The translations under genes were made by a program, and so were the position numbers. From Agaricus subrufescens (taxonomy: Eukaryota > Basidiomycota > Agaricomycetes > Agaricales > Agaricaceae), in contig CM057066.1 of NCBI GenBank assembly GCA_029945375.1, forward strand, positions 1,612,001-1,676,000: DNA of 64,000 bases, in the 5' to 3' direction. A model generated the notes under the pieces. That model did no database searches, was not told the DNA's origin, and was given only the letters and a program-made list of their open reading frames with translations. This document shows, piece by piece, positions 45,216 to 54,831 of this stretch (position 1 is its first letter; each line of letters starts with the position of its first letter).

Positions 45216-47095
45216 TTGAATTTTTGTGTATTTTTACTTTCCGTGCGATTGCTGGGTGGTGGTCGCATTTCTCTTGCATCTGATTTAGTGTTTACATGTA
45301 CGTTAATGATACGTTCTTCACGGCCTTCTTTTTCTTTGTTCTTATGTCTAGTTGAATTGTCCTGGGTTCATTGGCTTGTATAGATTGTGATTTCTTCAGA
45401 GTGAGTGGTGAGTAAGGGTCTCCAGCTTGGCAGCTGGGGACAATGTAATTTTATATTCATTTACCAGCAATACCCTGAACGATCCACCAGCAGTTGACAT
45501 TGTTCTATATCGATAAGAATCTCGTGAGATGTCATGTAGTAGGGAAACTCCCGAGAAAACCAATCTCAAACTATTTGTACCGTTCATCATAGTAGCCCAA
45601 TAAGGAGTAATGGAATGGCTAGGCACGAAAACACAACCCACGCGTCCATTTCTGGATTTGCCATGTTACAAAGCTATGTGCTCTTTAGGCACAGAGGAAA
45701 CTATCTCCGATTGTTATAGTCCTGTTTTAAAAAAGTAGCTTTTGTGTTTTTTTGGTTGTAAACGTCAGATGTTAATGCAGAGCTCGCTTAAGTTTTCCCG
45801 ATGAGAGATATGATGGGAAGACGTGGTCACCGTCTTGACGCCGCTCAACTCTATTAGGTGGCTCAAAATTACTATCATTCATTGGACCTCGTGTGGTGTT
45901 TTTCTTTTTTTAGAAGAAGGGGAGAGAAAAGGCTGTCATCCGGGTTGACATACAATTACGGCCCGCCGGTTTGATGGCAACGGTACGATTGATGAATAAG
46001 AGAAGAGGAAGACGTCACTCTTGGGGACCTAGAAGTAGCAATTGATACTTTGAAAAGGAGAACTTGTGACCACCATCCCTAACATAGGGACTCAAACTCA
46101 TAAGCCTCAAGACCTCTCTGGCGCCGAGTAATTCGAAGCAACGCACATGTTGCGTTTCAAAGTTATTGATTTCCCAAACTCTCCGCAGAAGCGCTCACAT
46201 TACATTTTAGTTCGTTCTTATACCGGTATAACTTTCTTCTAGAAAGGATTATTAAAACTTCTACTACCACCGCAGTAAACCAATGTAGGTTGACGCCCCG
46301 TTTATTCCGGGATTGTAACTATTGTATGAAAAACGGCCCGGAGGATTGGTAGGTATTGAACCATTGATTGAAGGAAGCAGCCAACTTAACTTCGGGCTTA
46401 TATTCGGGTTATCCGGGGACGGTGAGGATTCTTTTTTATCTCCTTGATAAGATCTCATTTACAAAGAGGAATGAGATGTAGATTTTGTTTTATCTCAAGA
46501 ATGGGATGTGAGAGTCGGTATTAATTATTACCTTGTCCTTTGTGGAGAGAGCTGATAAAGTGGATTGATAATCTGAATCTAATCTCAATGACGTTTGTGT
46601 TTAATTTAACTCTGCTGCGAGCTCAATGTCAATGGGCGCTGAGCAACGGTGTCACGTTTTTTTCTCTATCTTTATTTTTTTTTGGAACTTCGTTTAGAAG
46701 AGGGCATTGGCTAATGTAAGGAAATAAAATGAACTCTCGGTTGTCTAGGGTCGAATCGAGGCTCTTCTACGAACGAAGTCGACATTTCCCAATACAGGGC
46801 AGATGCAAACTTGCCCTATCCATCCTTACAGATTTCTTCAGTGATTCATAAAATTTGGCACAATTCTAGCTGATCGAACCAATATTTCTGCTTTAAAGTT
46901 AGGTAGTCTTTCTCTTTGAGTGTAGGAAGACGTCTATTGAAAAAGTTCGAGCCTTCATTGGTTTGAAATTGTGGCTAAGGTTCTTGGAATACCGTAAAAG
47001 GAAAATGGCTCCACGTTCGGCAACAGCCGAAGCGCGCCGAAGATGGTGTGTGTTGAGGAGGGCTACGCACTGACCCCGCGACAAGACTCCTCAAG
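45216..47095. other. Intergenic interval
   Basis: About 1.9 kb without a gene between Ase1 and the L24 leader exon. A short segment at 46070-46150, read on the minus strand, carries degenerate tRNA-like boxes. I see no other structure. Confidence 0.5.
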
Positions 47096-47310
47096 GTAAG
47101 CCCAATCTCTCGAATTTATGCCCCAGGTCGACATCGCCGTTACGTCTGGATCTCGTACATACGCAATTTATCCTCAAAGACAGGATTTTGGGTTGGATGT
47201 CGACTCGAATGATTGGATGATGTTACGCCTGCCTCTTTAGAGTCTCGATAATTCAATCCCAGGATTGTGTTGCTAATGTATCTTTTCCCTGTCATTTCTT
47301 ATCTCTATAG
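47096..47310 (+). other. Probable 5'-UTR intron of ribosomal protein L24 gene
   Basis: A GTAAGC donor at 47096 (after CTCAAG) and a CTATAG acceptor at 47310, directly before the ATG, bracket a 215-nt intron. Leader introns are common in ribosomal-protein genes. I could not find a paired C/D or H/ACA snoRNA signature inside it. Confidence 0.55.
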
Positions 47311-47929
47311 ATGGTGCGTTTATCGTTGTTTTTCAAGGCGACGCAACTGACCGGTAATGTTTCCGGAGTGTAGAAGCTCGAGATCGACTCTTTTTCCGGT
47401 TACCGTATCTACCCCAGCAAGGGCAGACTTTTCGTCCGCGGAGACAGCAAGGTGCATAAAAACACAATATTCCACTTATCAACATCTGTTCACGCTTCTC
47501 AAAATCCCAGGTCTTCCGCTTCGTCTCTTCCAAAACTCAGTCCCTCTTCCTCCAACGCAAAAATCCTCGTAAGATCGCATGGACACAAGTCTACCGTAGG
47601 ATGCACAAGAAGGGTATCACAGAGGAAGTCGCCAAGAAACGCTCTCGCCGCACTGTGAAGCACCAGCGTGGAATTGTTGGAGCTGATCTTGCAACCATCG
47701 CCGCAAGGCGTAACCAAACTGCTGCTGTTCGTCAACAGGCACGGTTAGCAGCCATCACCAAGGCTAAGAACGAGAAGAAGGAGAAGGAGGCCAAGAAAGC
47801 CAAGGTGTGTATCTGAACAGGGTTGTAGGCTTCTGTACTGATAATATTTTCCAGCCCGCTCGCCCGGCGGCGCCTTCTGGACCCAAGGTATCCAAGCAGC
47901 AGATGAAGGGTGGCAGGGGCGGCAGATAA
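47311..47929 (+). CDS. RPL24: 60S ribosomal protein L24
   Basis: Four coding exons (47311-47313, 47374-47451, 47511-47804, 47855-47929) give 149 residues. The first coding exon is only the ATG, followed by a GTGCGT donor; without it the protein would lack a start in frame with KLEIDSFSGYRIYPSKGR. The rest matches eukaryotic L24: LFVRGDSKVFRFVSSKTQSL, RKNPRKIAWTQVYRRMHKKG, and a basic C-terminal helix with many Lys/Ala. It sits in the large subunit near the intersubunit bridge. The 3' end of exon 4 and the 3' flank are duplicated about 1.2 kb downstream as a decayed copy. Confidence 0.96.
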
Positions 47930-48170
47930 GCGGTTTATAGGTCATCTTGAGTCTCTTCCATGTGTATGACTATGCTGCAAAAATTCTATGTCATGCGTCG
48001 CATATGCACCTTTCATCTCAATGAAGCGAACAGCCGGAGTGACACTCTCAAGACACGAGTGATTGATCAACGGCACACGCAATGGGCCAGGCTGTACGCC
48101 CGTGCATTTGCGAAACAAATATATGCATTTACTACAGAGAACGAGATACAGAGGAAAGTCAATTATGCGT

Positions 48171-48811
48171 AATCGTTCCGATTTATCGTCATTGAATCAG
48201 AAAAATAAAAACCTATTCGGAATATCTAAATCACACTCTTGCATGAAGTCCAAAAGTTCAGTCAAACTCTCTTTCTCGTCGCGGTAAGGGCAAAGAGGAG
48301 GGGGCATAATCAGGTGGTGAATATCCTCCAAAGAAGGACGGCGAACAACTAAAACAAATAGAAGTCCAGTACATGTGAGCATATGCATCATTCTCCCCAA
48401 AGTGACTAACCGATTCTAGGGACAGCCTGTTTGGCTTTTTCTCTCGCTTCGAGAGGAGGTGGCGGAATTTGCAATTGTCTTGAAGTAAAAGACTTGTTCT
48501 TTCCGGTTCCGTCGGAAGCAAGGCAGACTTCTACGTTGGCGCCACAAAGTTCAATGGACATCTCCTTGTAGACCACTGGAGAAAATGCATTTAGCTCATA
48601 TCAGATCACAATACTAACGTTAGACTCACCTCTAGTTTCGCAAGTACGCGTTTCCAGAACCCAACATTTACGTCGGTTTTCGAGCCAAAAACAAGTATCC
48701 GGGGGTGTGTAACTTGGGGCTTGATGCCGTTTCAGAAATGTCAGAAAGTGCAGTTGAATCCCCTTCAACATGGAGGTAATTGACTGCCCCACATCATTAA
48801 AATCGTTCCGA
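48171..48811. repeat. 11-bp direct repeat flanking a 630-bp segment
   Basis: AATCGTTCCGA occurs at 48171-48181 and again at 48801-48811. In the second copy of the duplicated block (49400-49411) a single AATCGTTAGA is found and nothing lies between. The 630-bp segment is therefore either an insertion in copy 1 or a deletion in copy 2. Confidence 0.8.
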
Positions 48812-48825
48812 ATAAGTGTGGGCAT
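48197..48825 (-). CDS. Predicted protein of unknown function
   Basis: Three exons (48630-48825, 48411-48575, 48197-48348) close in frame to 170 residues. The middle exon codes for YKEMSIELCGANVEVC and PPPPLEAREKAKQAVPRI; the last for RRPSLEDIHHLIMPPPLCP and ELLDFMQECDLDIP. I recognise no family, signal or membrane span. The gene lies almost exactly in the 630-bp segment flanked by 11-bp direct repeats; only its first few codons extend into the duplicated flank. Clean splicing argues that it may be expressed, but there is no homology support, so it may be fortuitous. Confidence 0.45.
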
Positions 48826-49115
48826 AGGAGAAAGGGAAGGGAGTGGGAGGAATTACGGTGTCGGCACATTAGTATTTGAATACTGACTGCAACTTGAATG
48901 ACAGGACTGCAAAACAACCAGTACCAGGTCTACGGAATATAGATGTTAAAACGACTGTAATAAAATTTACAGGCTGTTAGTAATGAAAGTAGAAGAGTAA
49001 CCCGAATCGTGGGTAACCACAGTACCTTCATGTTCTCTCACCTTTGATATTAAGGAAGAAAAATCAGCCTCAGCGTCAACAAAAGTTGTTATCTCGACTG
49101 AATACGTAAATTTAT
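48812..49115 (-). pseudogene. Decayed 3' end of the synaptobrevin gene
   Basis: This stretch is a diverged copy of 49408-49760, the 3' part of the intact SNARE gene. Matching blocks include GTGGGCAT(A/T)GG-AAAGGGAAG, GACAGGAC(T/G)GCAAA(A/G)CAACCAG, and a mutated version of the 16-nt exon 5 with its flanks (TTCATGTTCTCTCACCTTTGATAT versus TTCATGTCCTTCCACCTTTGATGT). The membrane-anchor exon is not conserved, so it cannot code for a functional tail. Confidence 0.75.
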
Positions 49116-49116
49116 A

Positions 49117-49407
49117 GCTCGCTTGCCTGACGCCCACCGTGCCTAAGGTGTCCAAGCAGCAGATGGAAGATGATCACTGGTCAGGGCGGTAGATAAGTGG
49201 TTCGTAGGTTTCCATATCACACGTCGCATAGCATCTTATCATCATGCCGTGAAGCGAACCAGCCGGAGTGACTCTCTCAGAGTACTCATAATTGATCAAC
49301 AATATACGCAACCGGCCAGGCTTCACCTCCATTCATCTCCAGAACAATTATATACACGGACTACAGAGAACAAGAAACGAGGAAAAGTCAACCACGCGTA
49401 ATCGTTA
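49117..49407 (+). pseudogene. Decayed 3' end of the ribosomal protein L24 gene
   Basis: Diverged copy of 47858-48181. It begins within L24 exon 4 (GCTCGCTTGCC versus GCTCGCCCGGC), keeps AAGGTGTCCAAGCAGCAGATG, then a disrupted Gly/Arg tail, and follows the L24 3' flank closely (GAAGCGAACCAGCCGGAGTGA, ATTGATCAACAATATACGCAA, CTACAGAGAACAAGA, GCGTAATCGTT). There is no start or upstream exon, so it is a tail fragment only. Confidence 0.85.
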
Positions 49408-49556
49408 GAATAAGTATGGGCATTGGGAAAAGGGAAGAAGGCGGGGGGGTGGAGGGGAGGGATTATAGCGTCATATATAGATACTAACTACAACACGGAT
49501 GACAGGACGGCAAAGCAACCAGCACCAGGTATACGGGATATGGGTGTTAAAACAAA

Positions 49557-50351
49557 CTATTTTGTTGCTTTCACCACGGAAACCACGATAATGACGATGA
49601 TAACGGCTATTGCGACACCAATAATAATACGCATCTGTAACACGTATGTTATTACGGACTGTTGACGTGATTGTCGCAGAGAAACGTACCTTCATGTCCT
49701 TCCACCTTTGATGTCAAGGAGAAAATAATCAGTGTCGTTGACAATCATTGGCATCTCAAACTAATGAGGTACTTACCACATGTTCTGTAAGAAGAGGAGA
49801 GGTTGCACCAGTGAGTGGTGATTCACAACGGATCAGAATAAGCCTCACCTTACGGACCCGATTTGCTCCCCTACGGAAACCCTGAGCAGACACGGCCAGA
49901 TTGTCTAAAAAACATCCACCAAAGTATCAGTAACATAATCCTCAACAACAGAACAGACATTGAAAAGTTGATGACTTCAAAACAAGGGATACGAAATGAT
50001 GACGAACACCCATCAAACCCTCGCATAAGAACAAGCAGAGGACCCTAACACAAAAGAAATCAAGCATAAACCAAAACCAAAGCTCACCAGTCTTGTCCTG
50101 CAATGAATCTAATCGTTCTCCTCTCTCCGCGACTTTAGTGATATTTTCCCTCATAATTCCTACAGTATCGTCAATCTGCGCTTGAATGGCAGCAGTCTTG
50201 GCACTTCCCTGGCCTTGGCCAGTGGAAGAAGATCCATTACGGGGCAAGTAAGGGTCGTATGGTTCAGACCTAGACCAGAATAACCAAACCACCTCGAGCG
50301 TCAGCCACTCGGCCATGTTGAACCGCGGATGAAAAAGAGGGGTGCGCACAT
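49557..50351 (-). CDS. Synaptobrevin/VAMP-family R-SNARE (Snc1-like)
   Basis: Six exons (50350-50351, 50088-50269, 49849-49904, 49777-49784, 49690-49705, 49557-49634) give 113 residues. The reading [10 protein letters not shown] requires that the start codon be split AT|G by an 80-nt intron with a GTGCGC donor, a CTGAC branch site and a TCTAG acceptor. The R-SNARE motif is intact ([60 protein letters not shown]), with the zero-layer Arg in RGERL. A C-terminal membrane anchor follows ([19 protein letters not shown]). It acts in exocytic vesicle fusion. Exons of 8 and 16 nt lie just before the anchor exon. An alternative start at 50292 would give a non-conserved N-terminus and no intron. Confidence 0.93.
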
Positions 50352-50887
50352 GTTACAAAAGACGTAGAGATCTGTTGGAGTTTGGTTAAGTAATTTTCGT
50401 AGTGTATTTTGCAGAATTTGCTGAGGACGCAGCGCTCACCTCGTCAAACGATGAAGGGATGTGGTGGTGGGATGAGAGGGTAGGTGTTCTGGCGGCGCAG
50501 CTAACTGGATACCGTGGGCACGCGTCACGCGTTACTGAACTGCCACCAACCACTCGTACCTGTCACGCAATACGAGCAGCAAGGGGTATATATACTATCG
50601 TATCACGAAAATCCAAATACTGGTACAAAACACACATAATAATTACGCGGAGGGGTTACTAATAATCAAGCGCAGTCTGCCTGCGGATGCGACTGAGAGC
50701 TACTAATGTTCTAAAAATCAACGAGAGAAAGAATAGTATGTCCAACCAACTGGCACCTGAAAAGAGCAGATAGAGAAAAACGAAAAACGAACCGAAAACA
50801 AAAAAAACAACAGGAAGGGGCGAAAATAATTACAGACGAACAGTATTAACAGTTTGAAATAAATAGACTCAAGTGTCCTCGATATAT
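50352..50887. other. Intergenic interval, SNARE promoter and kinase 3' flank
   Basis: About 540 bp between the SNARE start and the kinase stop, both on the minus strand. It includes the SNARE promoter and leader. I see no gene, repeat or RNA. Confidence 0.45.
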
Positions 50888-53800
50888 TTAATCTTCATCT
50901 TCCTCTTCTTCTTGAATAACCTGTCCAAAAGCAGGGCCAGAACGTTTGGGAGGAAGTTGCCTCCTGCTCGTCCATGCCTCCGCAGCAGAGTCCTGTTGAA
51001 CCGGAGATGGGCGCTCATTTAATGTCTTCGTTCTTGTAGTACCCTGGCCTGATGTCATGGTGCTGCCGTGGTTGCTCCGAGGTGTCCGTTTAGCATTCCT
51101 ATGATTTCCTCTAGGCGGTTGCGACACAACCGGGGAGGTCTCACTAGCACTATAATGATTCGAGAGTAAAGCTGATGCAGATGCTCCCATTTGTCCCAAT
51201 CCACCCGCAAAAGCAGGAATATCATCCTCTTCATCTACCCAGTCACTCTCATCTCCAAGGTTCAAGGACTGTCTCCCCGAGAATACATCGCGAATCGTAG
51301 TAGATTCATTCGCGGGTGATATCGCCAATACCTCAACAGGAAGATGAGCAGTACGAGTTTGCCACCCAGGAGGTTCGAGACCCCACGATTTCTTCCAGCC
51401 CGAGCGTCCGAGAGACCCAGAGTACGGATTGACAGGACTTGCAAAAGTTCCTCCTCGTTTCTGAATAAACACCGTGCCCGAAGTAGTAGCTTTATCTCCA
51501 GAATGTCGTTTCCTAGTCCTAAATGGAGAGCCTGTTCTAGCAAGCTCGCTCTCCGAAGGCTCGTAAAACGAAGTAGGGCGAGATGATACTGGAGAATGGA
51601 TGGACGACGCAGCCGAGCTCGATCGTGCATGAACACCTCGATGTGAATGGACTTGTCGAACAACCCTAGTAGAAGACCCCGATCCAGCTCGTCTATGATA
51701 CTTCGACTGCATAGGTGATGCAGTTCGGAGACGCGCAGAGCCGGTAGAACTCGCAGATGGTGATCTACGATGTCTCTGTTGCATCGAAAAGCTCTGGATG
51801 GAAGAAGGCCTCGACGGGTGGTCACCCCTTTCAGAATTAGGTGTATGAGCTCCAAATGAACGGCGCGAAGTGAGTTGGGGTGATTCGACAACGACCATCT
51901 GCATAGAAGTCACCGAAGACCGCCGGGAATTTACACTGCTAGATCTCTTTGATGAGACAGATGGCCGATGTGCTCGTTTCCCCGTCCGACCATTCCCAAC
52001 CTTCCCTTTATTAGCGCTACCTCGTCGTTTCGCACTACCCATCGTACCCGGTTGACTATGAGGTCTTCCATAATTCGCTCCATTATTATGAGAATTATCT
52101 TTTCGCTTCCCCTTCCGATCTTCATGGAACCAAAGTCGGAATGCCGTTAACAAGTTTCCTCGGGGCCGCAAATGGCCCGGTTGTTTTCCTTGGGCCACAT
52201 CCGCTATATTTGGCGCAGATTTTGAATGAATCTGTTGACCGATAACCGGAGCACGCTGGACGCCACTAGCCATAGGGTGGGGGGAGGCTTTAGACTCTGC
52301 CAGGACCCAGGGTGAGCCCATTTGATTTGACACGTGAAGCTGTTCACTTGGGGGTGGCGTCCCGGGTAGATATGGTAGATCTTTGTCCTTCGCCTTTAGA
52401 GGAGGAGATTTCGTCAACTTTGAAGACGCACTGCCATGGGAGTTCCGAGATTCATCTCTCGATTTATCTCGGTCTCTTTCTTCTTTATCTCTATCTCTCT
52501 CTTTGACACCCTCTGAAGATTTTTTGCGGACTAAACCTGCAGCAGCCGCCTCGAGAGCGGTGGTGGCGCGTTGCATGATACTCACGCTCCCAGAACGGGG
52601 TTTCCTCTTGTCCTTTTCTTTATCTCGAAGACTACCGCCTGGGGTGGACGGATAGGATCGGGAAGATGAGACCTCTCCGATAGTCGATGAAGAAGGGGAA
52701 AGCATGGGAGTTCTACTAGGTGAAGCCTGCCTTGGTGGAGTCTTGGCCCTAATTGTGGTCGGCGTTGCGGGAACAAACGCAAGCTGTGGGGCTGATCTTG
52801 CTACAGGCAGGTGGGCTTCATTCTCGGTCTGAACTGCAACACTCGGTCTACCACGGTTCTCCAGAAACTCTACAGCTCTGGGCGTGTCTAGGGTTGTCGC
52901 AGAAAGATGAGGTTCATCATTCTCAGCTGCTTTCTTTTCTGCCTTCTTCTTGAGCATCCACCAAACCGCTCCTGCAGAGTCACAGGCATCGGTAAGCACC
53001 GAATGTACAACCTGGCTAGTGTCGAAGCCCAAAGAGCTTAGCGTGTTAAGAAGTTGGCGTTCCAGGGGTGTGGAAAAAATAATGGGGGTAGGCTGCGTTA
53101 ACAACGAAGCAAAATCCAACTCTCCAGTTTGAAGGGGAGGGAGCGGAGAAATACCACCAGCGTTGGTTTCTGATTTATCGGACAACGTAGAAGATATAGA
53201 CCGGCGTTTAGTGCGAGCGGGGGTTCTCACAGGGTAAGGTGGGCCTTTGAACGATGGCTGGGGTGATGCGGTGAGTTTGATGTTGGTCTCTGAGACCTCT
53301 TCTGGAACAGGAGCGGGCTGGCGACTTTCTGTCAGAATTATCTTAGAAGCAAACGATTGTGTGTCGTGAGTTTTCTTGATTGTAGAGTCACTAGGACTGT
53401 GACTAAGAGTATGATTAGGCGGCATAAAGAATGGATCGTTGGAAGATTCATCTGGTGTAGTAGGAGTTGATTGAATGAGATCAGGCGATGCAACAAAGGG
53501 GGAGGTGATTTGAACGGATTCTTCGGAAGAGGGGGAGGTATAGTTTTCCCGGTTGTCAAGAGGAAATTCGGGTGAAAGGGGGGAAGCGGCTTCAAATGAT
53601 TGTTTTCTGGAGGAGAACCAAGGATGGATGAAGATTTGTGGTATCGTGATCCGCTTGGCTACATCCTTTTGCAGTATCTGTTTAATCAGATCTCGAACCT
53701 CTGTGATGTTACGTGAGACTGAGTGCTAATGAAATTTTGGAATTTAACATACCTAGTGATAACCATAGCGGGTCTTCATAATCTCCTTGAATAACTTTCG

Positions 53801-54590
53801 CACGCATTACAGCTTCGTCATCGTCATCAAAAGGTAGAGTTCCAGTGAGGAGGCAGTATAGGATGATTCCTAGAGACCAGATGTCGACTTCTGGGCCCTG
53901 GTACTTTTTCCCCTGCAACATCTCTGGAGAGGCATAACCTGTCGTTCCACAGAACGTCTGCATAAAGTTGTTCCGATCATACTCTCGAGCGAAGCCGAAA
54001 TCGCCAAGCTTCACCCGGCAGTGTTCATCCAGAAGGACGTTTTCCAGCTTGAGATCGCGGTGTACGATACCAGAGTCATGAAGGTATGCGACCGCCAAGC
54101 ATAGTTGGCCGAAAAGAATACGAGTTTCGTCTTCGGTGAGTCGACCTTTTTCTAGTAGGTAGTCGAAGAGTTCTCCACCGCAGCAGAGCTCGGTGACTAT
54201 CCAGATTGATGACTCGGTAGCGATGACCTCAAACATCTGGGCAATATGGGGATGATGGAGTTGGCGGTGATGATGGATTTCGCGTGTGAGGGTGGCAGAC
54301 ATGGCTTTCGGGATTTGCTTAATGGCTACTCGGGTGGAGGTGAGGCGATGAGTCCCCATGCGGACTTTGCCATAAGTGCCTTGGAAGAGGCCAGGTAATT
54401 AGAGACCGGGGAGTAGCCTGATCTAGGCGGACTTACCTTCTCCAATAACCTTGCTCAGCGTGTAGTTGCCGACGACCCGAATCTTAGAGGAAGAGAGTTC
54501 TTTCCCCAGTTCATTATAAGCATTAGCAAGCTGGGCTCTGTGGTTCTGGCTCACAGAGCCCGAGGATCTGTGACCGCGGGCGGAGGACAT
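50888..54590 (-). CDS. CAMKL-type serine/threonine protein kinase with a UBA-like segment and long tail
   Basis: Three exons (54437-54590, 53753-54379, 50888-53700) give 1197 residues. The kinase domain occupies about residues 38-300: glycine loop VIGEGTYGKVRMG, VAIKQIPK, catalytic loop HRDLKLENVLL, DFG, and YASPEMLQGKKYQGPEVDIW. Around residue 480 a helical segment (LERQLLNTLSSLGFDTSQVV, then CDSAGAVWWMLKKKAEKKA) resembles the UBA-like regulatory element that follows the kinase domain in AMPK-related kinases, but lies about 180 residues further on. The remaining 700 residues are Ser/Arg/Pro-rich and disordered, ending in acidic EEEEDED. It resembles the poorly known YPL150W-type yeast kinases; this sub-family call is tentative. 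Confidence 0.88.
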
Positions 54591-54831
54591 GGCAGCATAA
54601 GCCGGGAAGTAAGATAGGACGAAAGGAGAGGAATTGGTGCAGCGACCGGGCGAACGGGAGAGAGAGTTTGTTAAGAGATCCAAGGTGGCTCGTGGGAAAC
54701 CTCCGCTTGTGTTGGCGATACCCGGCCACCCAGTGTGGCTCACAGCTTGTCTGCTGCCCCGACGACCCTAGCTTATTTCCTGCAGATCTATAAGAGCCCC
54801 GGATCGAAGATGCTGTCTTGCAAACTCTATC
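54591..54831. promoter_or_regulatory. Divergent promoter region, kinase / adenylate-forming reductase
   Basis: The two start codons are 241 bp apart on opposite strands. A weak AT-rich element (GATCTATAAGAG, 54785-54796) lies about 36-47 bp upstream of the reductase ATG and could be its TATA box. Confidence 0.45.

Noticed and set aside
47096..47310. snoRNA in the L24 leader intron
   Set aside because: A C-box-like ATGATGT is present, but I found no matching D box or terminal stem.
50270..50349. SNARE start at the in-frame Met giving [14 protein letters not shown]
   Set aside because: The N-terminus would be unlike R-SNAREs, and the segment has all the marks of an intron.
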